A DNA stretch of 64,000 nt from Talaromyces rugulosus. Lineage: Eukaryota > Ascomycota > Eurotiomycetes > Eurotiales > Trichocomaceae. A program made the translations under genes and the position numbers. Of this stretch, positions 11,669 through 23,051 are shown one piece after another. Every line of letters begins with the position of its first letter. Within the stretch, counting starts at the first letter, position 1. The stretch covers positions 5,766,001 to 5,830,000 of the forward strand of contig NC_049561.1 of assembly GCF_013368755.1 (NCBI RefSeq), given 5' to 3'. The notes below the pieces were generated by a model. That model was given only the letters and a program-made list of their open reading frames with translations. It was not told where the DNA came from and made no database searches.

Positions 11669-14600
11669 ATGGACCCTTCATCTCCTCTACGCAGTCACCA
11701 CCAGGGCTCAACGTACAGCGATGAGCCCCCCGCTTACTACGGCGACTCGCTCTACGAGCCCAGCATCTCGCCCTCCCAACACGCCGATCCCACCACCGCT
11801 TCCATGAGACTGCTGCCCACAGCCCATGAACACCACCACCACGAAGAAGAAGACTTTGACAGCAGCGACCTGGGCACCAACGCCGCGCGCTTTCGCATGG
11901 GCCAGGCGTCGGCAACTCGAAAAGCGTATGTTTTTAACCACAATCATCGTCGTCGTCACGCTGGAACCGTTATACCCCGCAAGGAACCCATATCTACCTC
12001 TGTTGCTGTTGTGAAACACCCTGCTACCCTGGAGCCCATGTCTGTCAGGCTTGGGAAACTGCGTGCCCAGAATGTCAATGTTGAGCTGGCACCAAGGATT
12101 TCTCCTCCGCGGTCCGCTCTTCTTTTGCCAGCGCCCCCTCCTCAGAAGAAAATAATTGCACCACCAGCAGAATCAAGCAAGGCGCTTTCTCTGCCCCCAG
12201 TTGCCAGTCTTCCCCATCCTCCCAAGCATTCCAGTAAACAAGTGGTACCCATGAGACGACCGCGTTCGCTAGACCTGACTATGTTCGACAAATTGGCTAA
12301 TAATGAAATTGCTCCTTCTAGTGCGAACCCTTCTTCTCCTACCAAAGCATCGCCCACGCGACTTGCTACGTTTCGTCCGCGCCAAAACTCGGCGGTACAG
12401 ATGTCCTATTCGCCCTCGAGACCAGGATCCAGCATGGGCACTGCCCCCTCGATTCCTCCACCGGCAATGTCGACCGACTCGCCGCAGTATGCCTCCCGGC
12501 CGGGCTCGCCAACGAGGCCATGGACCCCGTCTCGAAGCTCTGTCAGACACGGGGCATCATCTTCTGTGTCCGGTATTAACTATGAACCCGCAGACATCAA
12601 CGGAAGCCCGCGACCAGGAACACCCAGTTCACAATACGGAGGAAGTCCCCGACGTCCACTTCCACCGGCGCCTCTCTTTTCTGTGCCATCTACGGTGTCT
12701 GGTGAGACGAGCATCGATATTGGCGAAACACGGTCTTCGGAGGACCCCTTTGGTGGAGGCGGACAGACAATTGACTCTCGCCCATCTTATGACTCCTTCC
12801 GCAGCGAATCCACCATGGTAACTGATGAAAAAGACGGAATGGAAAAGATTGATCTCGACGACGAAAACGTCGAAGATACCGAGATGCTTGTTGACCCGCA
12901 CATACACTATGGCCCTGCACCAGAAGGTAAACAGAGCCGTCGAGGTGTGCGTCCCGCGCAAATGTCGAAAAAGGAAGTGCATCTTATCAACGGCGAGCTT
13001 GTGCTAGAATGTAAAATCCCAACCATTCTGCACAGCTTTTTGCCGCGACGCGATGAGCGCGAATTTACTCACATGCGCTACACCGCTGTGACTTGTGACC
13101 CAGATGAGTTTGTAGAGCGAGGGTACAAGTTGCGTCAGAACATCCCCAGCACAATGCGCGAGACGGAGCTTTTGATCTGTGTGACCATGTACAATGAAAA
13201 CGAGGTTCTGTTTACTCGGACGATGCACGGTATCATGCGAAACATCAGCCACTTTTGCTCGCGTACCAAATCGCGCACATGGGGCAAGGACGGGTGGAAG
13301 AAGATTGTTGTCTGCATTATTTCAGATGGTCGTTCCAATGTGCACAAGCGGACGTTGGATGCCCTGGCCGCCATGGGCGTGTACCAGGCAGGCATTGCGA
13401 AAAACATTGTCAACCAAAAGGAAGTCAACGCCCACGTCTACGAATACACGACGCAAGTCTCGCTTGACGCGGACATGAAATTCAAGGGCGCCGAAAAGGG
13501 CATTGTGCCATGCCAGGTCATTTTCTGTCTCAAGGAGCAAAACAAGAAGAAACTCAACTCTCACCGATGGCTATTCAATGCCTTTGGTCGCTCGCTTGAC
13601 CCCAATGTCTGTATTTTGTTGGATGTGGGAACACAGCCTGCGCCTACCGCTCTGTACCATCTGTGGAAGGCCTTTGACCAAGACTCCAACGTCGCCGGAG
13701 CCGCTGGTGAGATTATTGCCGGAAAGGGCAAAAATTATATGGGACTGCTCAATCCACTGGTGGCATCTCAGAACTTTGAGTATAAAATGTCTAATATTCT
13801 GGACAAGCCGCTGGAATCAGTCTTTGGATATATCACTGTGCTTCCTGGTGCACTGAGTGCCTACCGCTACTACGCTCTACAGAATAACGAAGATGGACAC
13901 GGTCCTCTTAGTCAGTATTTCAAGGGTGAGACGCTACAAGGAAAAGATGCAGATATCTTTACTGCCAACATGTACTTGGCTGAGGATCGTATTCTGTGTT
14001 GGGAGCTCGTTGCCAAGAAGGGCGAAAGATGGGTGCTCAAGTTTGTCAAGAGTGCCGTGGGCGAGACCGATGTGCCGGATTCCGTTCCAGAGTTTATTTC
14101 ACAGCGACGACGATGGCTCAATGGTGCTTTCTTTGCTTGTGTTTATTCCTTGGTCAACTTCCGCCAGGTGTGGGAGACGGATCACACGCTGACGAGGAAA
14201 ATCTTGCTGCATATTGAATTTGTGTACCAATTTCTTCAAACATTATTCACCTACTTTGGCCTGGTAAGTTGTCTCTCCACCTTCATGTCGTGGGGAAAAA
14301 AAAGCTAACCGTCCTAGGCAAACTTTTATTTGGCATTCTACTTTATTGCAGGGTCGTTATCGAATCCCGATATTGACCCCTTTGGTCATAACATGGGAAA
14401 GTACATATTTTACGTTTTGCGTTATTCATGTGTATTGCTTATCGCGTTGCAATTCATTCTTTCAATGGGTAACAGACCGCAAGGGTAAGTTCGTCTGCCT
14501 AAAGTAGTAAACTCTAGCTAACACCTCGCAGCGCTCGGAAAATGTTTATATTTGGAATTGTCGTTTATGGAATCATCATGGCATACACCTCGTTTGCGAC

Positions 14601-15426
14601 GATTTATCTAGTAGTCATCAAACTCAAAGGCAGCAAGGGATCGGTGTTGGATTCAAGCGAGTTTTCAAACATCATCATGTCGTTGGCCTCTACCTTGGGA
14701 CTGTACTTTTTCATGTCACTCGTGTATCTTGATCCCTGGCATCTGATCACCTCTACGGGACAATACTTTATGATGCTGCCCAGCTACATCTGCACCCTCC
14801 AAATCTACGCCTTTTGCAACACTCACGACGTTACCTGGGGCACCAAGGGCGACAACCACCACACCATGGACCTCGGAGCTGCCAAGGGTCTGGGCGGATC
14901 CAGAGTCGTCATGGAAATGCCCACGGAACAACTCGACATTGACAGCGGCTACGACGAAGCCCTCCGCAACCTGCGTGACCACGTCGAAGAACCGCAGCCG
15001 TCACCCTCCGAAAGCCAGATGCAGGAAGACTACTACCGCGCCGTGCGAACCTACATGGTTTCCATCTGGATGGTCGCCAACGCAGTCCTGGCCATGGCTG
15101 TTTCCGAAGCATATGGCGTGGACTCGGGCGCTAATAATATCTATCTTGCCATCATCCTGTGGGCAGTCGCGGCCCTCGCTGCGTTCCGTGCCGTTGGCTC
15201 GACCACATTTGCAATCCTGAATCTCGTGCACAAGATCGCCGAGGGACGGATGAAGTTCCAGGCTGGATCGCTCGGTGGATTCATGGGCGGCGGCGGTAGC
15301 TCAAAGGCCAGCAGCGCGGTAGCGTCGAGTCATTATGGCGGCACAGCCAGTGTGCGTGACTGGTTCTCAGAACGTGGATGGGATGTGAAACGCAAGTTTC
15401 AAAAGTTGATGTTTTGGCGGAAGTGA
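11669..15426 (+). CDS. Chitin synthase, division 1 (class I/ChsC-like)
   Basis: Three exons (11669-14263, 14318-14484, 14532-15426) give about 1218 aa. The protein makes chitin from UDP-GlcNAc at the plasma membrane. After a long Pro/Ser-rich N-terminus come the chitin synthase N-terminal domain ([14 protein letters not shown]) and the catalytic core with [16 protein letters not shown], the acceptor/catalytic AEDR and the product-binding QRRRW motif. Multiple membrane spans then run to a basic C-terminus (KKLMFWRK-type ending). Layout and motifs fit classes I-III; wording around the core suggests class I. The N-terminal extension (~430 residues before HLINGE) is longer than the ~900-1000 aa total usual for the class. 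A GTATGT near 11922 could be a cryptic donor if part of it is really intronic. Confidence 0.9.
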
Positions 15427-15600
15427 CGTGTTGTTATTCTCTGGAAGATATGAGAATGTAATGATTTTTTCGAACGTTTGGTTTTTTTTGTATTTATATG
15501 GATATGTTTTTGTTTTTGTTTTGTTTGGGTAGGATTTTGGGTTTGCGATGATTGGACGAATTACAATACCATTTTGATTGTTTCTTGAGCTATTTGACAA

Positions 15601-15631
<31 letters not shown>

Positions 15632-15778
15632 AGGGTGATGAAGTTTTTAACCGGTAGAATACTACGGGACTTGGGGTAATAGGATTAGGGCTAATGTCGG
15701 CTCCTTCCCTCCATTTTAAAGTTGAGCCAACCTCCCATCTTTCTACAATCAATAACTCAAGCGTCATGAGACGCCCTC

Positions 15779-15811
<33 letters not shown>

Positions 15812-16174
15812 GGGTGGAGTCATCCGGCAAGGTCTCCCTATATATGTACAGTCGAGAAAGAGAAAAGGAAAAAAAAAAAAAGAAGAGGAAAAAGAACGTT
15901 CAGCTGGTCTGACGAGTGGGTTTTGAGTCAATAGAAGAATGGCTTTGTGAAGCAATGAGTCTATACAACAATGAGTCAACAGTAGTGACTCTATCCATCA
16001 ATGAGTTAATAGCAGTGACTCTATCTAGCAAATGACTCTATCCAAAAACAAAAAAAGTCAACAGCAGTGTATAAAGCAGTCAGACCCATAAGAAATTATT
16101 CTCCTCAACTCAACTCTTCCACACTCTTCTCCACATTAGAAATCAGCATCAACCATCTACATACCCAAATCACA
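15427..16174. promoter_or_regulatory. Intergenic region with GA microsatellites and promoter of ankyrin gene 1
   Basis: Holds the chitin synthase 3' end, (AG)13 at 15601-15626 and a second GA tract at 15781-15808. From ~15940 there are scattered TGAGTCA and TGACTCT words related to the satellite before ankyrin gene 2. A TATAAAG box lies at 16070-16076, followed by a CT-rich leader almost the same as that of gene 2. Confidence 0.7.
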
Positions 16175-17923
16175 ATGGCGACTTCTCAACAGCAGTTCAG
16201 TGATACTATTAAGCAGCTACTCCAAGGGATATTCCAAGCTCTATTTGATTATAGGCTTCGCGATCTCCCCCCCCGGAAGATTATAACCATCTCGTTACAA
16301 GATTGGTCACAAGTAAGTCGTCAGTATCTACGTCTACAGTCCACATACTAACGATCGCTTTTACTAGGAAGGGCTCCTGACACTCAAGACGTGCTACCAA
16401 ATAAACTGAACTATGAAAGACTTCCTGGAAACCTTCGATGGGTACAAGATGAGGTAGAAATTTGGTTCCTTGAACGGAAAGTAAGACAGGAAACCGCATG
16501 TCTTTATTTCGTCATGCAAGAGGGCGTGAGTAGTCTGTTTCCTACAAACTGCAACTTGGAACAACTTTGCAACAAGGACGAACGCGGAGAGACTATAATC
16601 AAACCTCTTTATTATCTGGAGAAGGCTTGCTACCTAGCGTTTCTGTGTGGTGGACGAGAAGGAATAAAGAATGCACTAGATCATGCAGGGCCATTGTGGC
16701 CAGAATTTGCTCAGAACAGCCTGATCGTGGCCGCCTTTATCGGTGAGGAAGGCCTCATTCGTTGGCTGCTAGAAAAAAATGTAAATGCGAGAGAGGATAT
16801 CAATACCAGGTCCAAACTATTTGGAACTGCACTACTTGCCGCCGTTTTGAACTGCAGCAGCAGAATCGCCAGCCTCTTACTCAACTGCGGTGCTCGTCAA
16901 CATGGCATGGATGACCTGTTTGGTTGGGCGGTGATGAAAAATGATGTTGAAATGGTCCAGCTGCTTCTCAGTTATAAGCACCTGGACCCAAACAAACATT
17001 TTGGCCCTGGAGTTGACCCGGTTCTTTTCATTGCTTGCAAACATGGCTTTTCTGATATGGTGCAAGTGCTCTTAAACGACCCGCGGATCGACCCATACCA
17101 ACCAACCCATTTTGGCATGACTCCTCTTTTGGCCGCCCGTAGAAGTGGCAATGAACAGACAATGATGATAATTCACGGCCGAGGCGTCACCGATCTATAT
17201 TCTGTTCCGATATATCAACCCAATCCAGATGATTGCCCGTTGCTTAGAGCTGCAGCAATGGGACAAGACGACACTGTGAAGCTGCTATTACAACGGCCAG
17301 ATCTAGACCCGAACCTTGAATCCCGTGGCGGTCTAACGCCGCTGATGGTGGCTGCTAGGAATAATCATGAAGATGTCATTGATTCCTTGTTAAAGTCTGA
17401 TAGGGTAGATCCAAACATGCGCTGCTGGAAACATGGTACCGTGCTTATATCTGCTGCGGAGAGAGGTCAGACTCGCATTGTGGAGATGCTGCTTCAGCGC
17501 AAAGATATTGATGTGAACATTGATAATCAAAAAGTGATAGCACATGCAGCAATCAACGGCCACGAAGGATGTTTTGACCTGCTTGTCGAACGAATTGATC
17601 CTAAAATTATGAAAGGCGAATTGGGGAAGCGTGGGTTCCTTCTGAATGTCGTTAATCGGAGGATCATGTTGAAACTGCTCGACCGTTTCCCACAATTGAA
17701 GATCAACAAGCGCGGGGCCCAGGATGGCCGCACACTCTTGATACACGCTTGCGTTCACCGCAACATTGGCCTAGTTGAACAGCTATTAGAACGCGGCGCG
17801 GACCCTGAAATGAGAAATTATAGTGGCCGCAATGCGCTGGATTACGCCCGAAAGGAAAATCTGGGAGAATATGTGGAACTTCTTCAGAGGTACCAGAGTG
17901 GCCATAGTAGCGCTGGGGCTTAA
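16175..17923 (+). CDS. Ankyrin-repeat protein, tandem copy 1 (5' end possibly broken)
   Basis: The main exon (about 16368-17923) encodes ~515 residues with about ten ankyrin-type repeats (for example GLTPLMVAARNNHEDVIDSL and VEQLLERGADPEMRN) preceded by a conserved LCNKDE region. It is the paralogue of the gene at 18898, roughly 40-50 percent identical by eye. The first exon (16175-16312, MATSQQQ) contains a shortened F-box-like LPPRKIITI and ends at GTAAGT, matching the intron of copy 2, but joining it to the acceptor at 16367 leaves the frame off by one. A C8 run at 16267-16274 or a non-canonical splice could explain this. Function is unknown. F-box plus ankyrin suggests a protein-binding, possibly ubiquitin-ligase adaptor. 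Confidence 0.7.
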
Positions 17924-17928
17924 TCATA

Positions 17929-18025
17929 CCCAGCTGGCACTGCTTTGTGTGTGGCGACTCGATGCCTAATTTTCACTTCTGGGATTTGTATACAAATCAC
18001 CAAAATCTTCTTTCATATATACCTT
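17929..18025 (+). repeat. Duplicated 3' flank, copy 1
   Basis: About 97 bases from CCCAGCTGGCACTGC onward recur at 20777-20873 with only a few differences. This segment lies just after the stop of ankyrin gene 1 and includes the palindrome TTGTATACAA. It marks one end of the tandem duplication and probably contains the transcript 3' end. Confidence 0.85.
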
Positions 18026-18468
18026 TTTAATTGCTAATTTCTTTTTAATCTCTCTCTAGTTGACTCTTATAAAAAAATAAATATATATTAAAAAAAAAAT
18101 TCTTTTAATATTTTCTAAACATACATTTCTTAAAATTAGATTTATATAGAGATCTTTACATATATTTCAAGACTTGAAAAATATCCTAAAACCAATTGAT
18201 TTAGAGTACTGCTGATAGCTACATAGTCTTGACCAACTTTTATAATTTTAAGCTAGGAATTAGTCACTGTGAGGCTAACCACAAGAGATTGGGTGATTAG
18301 CTGAGAGTAACTTTATTATGACTACCTATTTCTGTCCATAGATCAATGAGTCAACAGTAATGACTCTATCTAGTAATGACTCTATCTAGTAGTGACTCTA
18401 TCTAGTAGTGACTCTATCCAACAATGAGTCAACCGTAATGAGTCTATCCAACAATGAATTTATCCAAC
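18026..18468. other. Spacer between the ankyrin genes with degenerate satellite
   Basis: AT-rich, partly shared with the region after gene 2 (the stretch around 18240-18340 recurs near 21050-21150). From ~18340 on there are irregular TGACTCTATC and TGAGTCAAC words that lead into the perfect repeat block. Confidence 0.7.
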
Positions 18469-18660
18469 AATGACTCTATCCAACAATGACTCTATCCAAC
18501 AATGACTCTATCCAACAATGACTCTATCCAACAATGACTCTATCCAACAATGACTCTATCCAACAATGACTCTATCCAACAATGACTCTATCCAACAATG
18601 ACTCTATCCAACAATGACTCTATCCAACAATGACTCTATCCAACAATGACTCTATCCAAC
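18469..18660 (+). repeat. Twelve perfect 16-bp tandem repeats with a bZIP-like core
   Basis: AATGACTCTATCCAAC is repeated twelve times without a mismatch. Each unit carries ATGACTCT, eight of the nine bases of the yeast HIS3 Gcn4 site ATGACTCTT; related Gcn4/CpcA/AP-1 proteins favour TGACTCA, and TGAGTCA itself occurs beside the block. The array ends 237 bases before the ATG of ankyrin gene 2 and ~90 bases before its TATA box, a plausible enhancer position. Binding is inferred, not shown. Confidence 0.95.
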
Positions 18661-18750
18661 AATGAGTCAACAGTACTCTATCTAGCAGTAACTCTATCCA
18701 AAAATGACTCTATCTAGCAATGACTCCATCCAAAAATGAGTCAACAGCAA

Positions 18751-18759
18751 TATATAAAG
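18751..18759 (+). promoter_or_regulatory. TATA box of ankyrin gene 2
   Basis: TATATAAAG lies 139 bases upstream of the ATG in the segment shared with the first copy (TATAAAG at 16070). It is followed by a CT-rich leader containing two imperfect copies of an ACTCTTCTCAAYATTGGAAATCAGT unit. Confidence 0.6.
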
Positions 18760-18897
18760 CAGTCAGGTTCATGAGAAATTCTCCTCCTCAACTCAACTCT
18801 TCCACACTCTTCTCAACATTGGAAATCAGTACCAACTCTTTTCAAACTCTTCTCAATATTGGAAATCAGTATCAACCATCCACATAGCCAAATCGCA

Positions 18898-20756
18898 ATG
18901 GCGTCTCCTCAAGAACAGTCCGACGTCGAAACTGATGTCGAAACCGATGTCGAAACCGACGTTAGACGCAGCGTCGAATCCGACGAGGAACCCGACGAGG
19001 AACCAAAGGTTAAACTGCCTCCCGAAATCATTACTATGATCGCCGAAAGGATTGTTGGTCAAAATTGGAATGCCAAGGAGGGAATAAGTGATACTCTCCG
19101 GGCAAGATTGGTCAATAGTAAGTCATCAGTATCTGGTATGTCGGTAATGCACACACTAATGTTCGCTTTTTTTTTTGGCCAGAAAATTTCAATAAAATTG
19201 TTTCACGGACGGCATTTACAGCCCTAGACCTTGACAAGCTCGATGCACAAGTTCCCGAGATAAGGCAAGAGACATTAATCTGGTTGCTTGAACAGGCAGT
19301 TGAATTAGCAAAGGAATGTCGTAAATTCCTGGCACAAGAGGACGCCCGTGACTTGTTTCAAGACTGCCCCTTTCAGGAACTCTGCAACAAGGACGAATAC
19401 GGCAAACCAGTTTTGACACCTGAAATTTATCTCAAGGATGCTTGCTACCTGGTGCTCCTATACCAAGGAGCAGACCAGGCACGTACAGCAATAAGAAAAC
19501 CAGAGCCATTATGGCCAGAAATGGTTAACTGCAGGCTGATGGTGGCTGCCGTTGCCGGCGAGGAAGGCCTTGTTCGATGGCTGGTACAAAACAGTGAACT
19601 TGAGAGAAACCGTCTCAATTACAAATCCAACATGCTTGGATCTGCACTTCTCGCCGCTGTATTGGGCAAGCGTTACAACATCGTCCTCGGTTTAATCCGA
19701 TACGGCGCCGACCCACGTGACATCTGCGCATGGGAACAAGAACCCCCGTTGACTTGGGCGGTGTTTCGCAAGGATGTGAGGTTGGTCCGCGCGCTTCTCA
19801 CAAGTCCCTTGATAGACCCAAACCAAACGACCAGTGACTGTGACGAGCCTCTTTTCGTAGCTTGTTTTTACGGCCTTGAGGATATCGCGAGATTGCTCTT
19901 GCAGGATCCGCGGGTCCGTCCAGACACAGAAAGCAACTTCTCGGGCCTGACCCCTCTCGGAGTCGCTATTAAAAAGAACCGTGCAGGGATAGTGAGGTTG
20001 CTAATTGACCGAAAGCAGCACATAAATGTGAACCGTCACACCCCGCTAAACGAATGCGCCTTGTACGCCGCTGCAGGCAAAGGACGCACCGAAATCGTGA
20101 GCTACCTGTTAAAATGGCCGGATATAAATGTCAACTTTATACCCGATGACCCCCTTGACCGCAATAAACTCGAAAAAGTGACTCCGTTAAGGTTGGCTGT
20201 TCTCAACAAGCATCAAACGACCGCCACCTTGTTGTTGCAATTTTCAAAAGCAGATCCAAATTTGACAAGCACTCCACGGGAGGATTCCCTCCTTTTACTT
20301 GCTGCCAAGAATGGCATGATTAATGTTGTGGACACCTTGCTTCATCGTCCAGGATTTGATGTCAATACTACCGTCAACTCGAGTGGTTATAACGCGGTAT
20401 CGAATGCAGTGTTGGGTGGCCATGCCTCCCTTTTTCACTACCTTCTTAAGACCTATCGTGTTGACATGACAATAGGCAAGTTGAACTCGCCTGATTTGCT
20501 TCTGCATGTGCCGGATGGGAAGATCATGAAGACACTGCTCAGACATTTCCCGGAGCGTATAAACAATCGAGACGAGATATATGGTGAGACAGCCCTGATG
20601 AGAGCTAGCATGTCTGGCTGGTTTGAGGTAATTAGGGTGCTGTTAGAGTCCCGTGCGGATGCTTCTCTCAGGAACAAGAGAGGCAAAACTGCGCTTGAAC
20701 TCGCGGGGGGACGGCGAAAGGTTGTGGATATTTTCAATGAATACGGATATTGTTAG
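18898..20756 (+). CDS. F-box-like ankyrin-repeat protein, tandem copy 2
   Basis: Two exons (18898-19117, 19183-20756) give 597 aa. The N-terminus has an acidic repeat (DVET repeated) and then an F-box-like segment, LPPEIITMIAERIV. After the LCNKDE region there are about ten ankyrin-type repeats, among them DEPLFVACFYGLEDIARLLL, GETALMRASMSGWFEVIRVL and a final RADASLRNKRGKTALELAGG. The gene is the intact member of a tandem pair with the gene at 16175. F-box proteins link substrates to SCF ubiquitin ligases, so an adaptor role is plausible, but the F-box call rests on one short motif. Expression may respond to a bZIP regulator through the upstream satellite. Confidence 0.85.
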
Positions 20757-22109
20757 CGCCAGTGCTTAATATTAAGCCCAGCTGGCACTGCTTTGTGTGT
20801 GGCGACTCGATGCCTAATTTTCACTTCTGGGATTTGTATACAAATCACCAAGATCTTTTTTCATATATATCTTTTCAATCTCTAGTTTCTTTTTAATCTT
20901 TAATTGACTTTTACAAAAATTAAAACATAGAGAAAAAAAAATTTAATTTAATATTTTTCAAACATACATTTCTTATAATTGGATTTATATAGAGGGTTAA
21001 AAAAAGATCTCAAAACTGATCAACTTGAGACTTGTCTTAACCAACTTTCATAATTCCAAGCCAGAAATTAGTCACTGTGAGCCCAATCACAAGAGATTGG
21101 GGGATTTGACTCTGGTTAGCTGAGAGTTACTTATTATGACTAGCTATTTCTGTCTTGGCAGTTTTAATGTAACCTGAAATCTGACAAAAGATACAAAATA
21201 AGCATATCTGATTGATACCCACTGCAACACTGACTTGTAAACGAACAGAGCCTCATTCTCTGCTAAACCCATTCCCAGCCAGTGGCCTAATGTGGCTCAA
21301 TTTCCGGATGCGGTCACAAGAAGCGAGTGACAGGGTGCGCCATGCTTTTAGCGCTAATCTTGCAGGAGCTACAGCTACAGCTAGCTAGCTGCTAATCCAT
21401 AGTCATGTTCGCTAGATCTAGAGCCCTCAGCCTCTTCGGCTGCGAGTCTAACGGGCTCGTCTCATTCGTCTCTGGACTCCGGCAACGTTTGCCTTGATAT
21501 TTGCTTTTTTGGTCTACCCATGCAGCAATATTGCCCCTGAGTACTCCGTACTCTGTCCTTGTACTACGTTGCTCTGTTTGTCATTAACCGAGTTCATGAA
21601 ATTGGCCCCTTGAAGAGTACCGTACGTACTACTGGTAGAGGGTAGTCTCTCGCCAGTAGCTAGCGACGTCTCCCACCAACGTGCAATAATAATAAGAATA
21701 ATAATCCTGACGATCTAGGATTCCAGCCAAATCGTCGAGATACGAGTCAGCCTTGCCGTTGCGGTCCACCGACGGCTGCAGCCAATCACAGCGGGACTTA
21801 AGCGGGTGCTGCACGATTCTATTGGCTGGGAGGTGGGCAATTCCCCACTTTATGTGTACTCCTTTCCCAATGCGGACTAGCGCGTGTGTTGTATACAAAC
21901 TATACGGATACGAACAATAATCCATGGCAAAAACCTGCTTGTCGCTGGCTTGGCTGGGCTGAAATTTCTCGCTATATATGAGCGGTGTGCCGTGGGCTTG
22001 ATCTTTATTTTTTTTTTTTCTTTCTAAGTATTCCCAGCATTCCGTCTGCGCCACCGCTAGGTCGAAGTTCGAACATCATTCTCAAACACAACAGGAGAAT
22101 ACCCCAAAA
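20757..22109. promoter_or_regulatory. Intergenic region: duplicated 3' flank and MARVEL gene promoter
   Basis: 20777-20873 is the second copy of the 3' flank found at 17929. Similarity to the first copy continues in patches to about 21160, where the duplication ends; no TGACTC satellite follows. From ~21200 onward the sequence is unique, with a T-rich leader near 22005-22020 before the next ATG. No gene seen. Confidence 0.7.
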
Positions 22110-22781
22110 ATGCTCACTCTCAGCATCATCCTCCTCTCGCTCCTCAGCACGGCTCTGGCCTTTTCGCTGATTGAGCTAGGTTTGATGGCCTACGCCGTCT
22201 GGGTCTTCTCGCAGGACGTCGCGGTCTCATACCTGTGCGGCTTCGATGTCTGCTACAATAACGTCAAGGGCTCTGTCCCCGACGTCGCTGCTTTCCTCAT
22301 GTTCTGTGCGGTGTGGTCAACGCTCGCTTCGGCTGCTGCTATTGGGGGTCCGCTGTTCTTTCATTCGCGTAATGGGCATCACCACAATAGCTGGTTGGCT
22401 CCGGGGTTGATTGTGCTGTACTTTCTCACCTGGCTGTTTTGGTTGGCTGGGTTTGCGGATTTGGCGAATATTATTGGGACATATGGCACGTCTATTATGA
22501 ATGCGGTGCTTGCTTTTGCCATTCTCTTGTGGTATGTTTTCTTCTTCCCATCTTTCTTTGCTTTACTCCTCGCTAACTATTCTGGCAGGCTCGTCTACAC
22601 GGCGCTGTTTATTCTCAGCTTCCTCGCCATTTTCGACGTCATGGAGGGCGAGTGGCCCGGATACCTCACCATGAAACCGCGCTCTGCCAATTTCGCCGCC
22701 CCTGCTGTCTCTTCGACGCCCGCAAACACCGGTGCCCCCGAGGAGCCCAAGTACGAGACCGGCCACGAGCTGACTGCTTAG
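22110..22781 (+). CDS. MARVEL-domain membrane protein
   Basis: Two exons (22110-22531, 22589-22781) give 204 aa. Four hydrophobic spans with a short Cys-containing loop (LCGFDVCYNN) between the first two and a soluble tail (PKYETGHELTA) fit the MARVEL family of small tetraspan proteins found in fungal plasma membrane or vesicles. The 57-bp intron has GTATGT, a CTAAC branch site and CAG. Because its length is a multiple of three and it has no stop, an unspliced transcript would encode a version 19 residues longer. Substrate and partners are unknown. It is followed 270 bases later, on the same strand, by an oxidoreductase gene with no evident functional link. Confidence 0.8.
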   Translation: MLTLSIILLSLLSTALAFSLIELGLMAYAVWVFSQDVAVSYLCGFDVCYNNVKGSVPDVAAFLMFCAVWSTLASAAAIGGPLFFHSRNGHHHNSWLAPGLIVLYFLTWLFWLAGFADLANIIGTYGTSIMNAVLAFAILLWYVFFFPSFFALLLANYSGRLVYTALFILSFLAIFDVMEGEWPGYLTMKPRSANFAAPAVSSTPANTGAPEEPKYETGHELTA

Positions 22782-23051
22782 AGTTTTGGGGTTGTTATGG
22801 TCAACGAAAGAAAAACACTGTGATGGGTCAAATGATGAATATGCTTTGAATTGTGATACCTGGTACTGTAATAATATAATATTCTCGTTTTAATATAAAT
22901 GTAGATCATCTGTGATGTAATTGTATAGATCGGACTATGGGCCGATCTCTCCCCGCTGTGGGGCACTCGACCAGCATTTATCTCTGGCACCTTGGGCTAT
23001 GGTCTTCTGCATTCACTTCTACATCTACATCGATTGTACTTCTTGACAGCC

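Noticed and set aside
12303..12821. 172-codon plus-strand frame inside chitin synthase
   Set aside because: Alternative frame of the Pro/Ser-rich N-terminal tail; the chitin synthase frame is continuous through it.
18340..18730. Possible CRISPR array
   Set aside because: The repeats are head-to-tail 16-bp units with no spacers, in a eukaryotic promoter. This is a satellite, not CRISPR.
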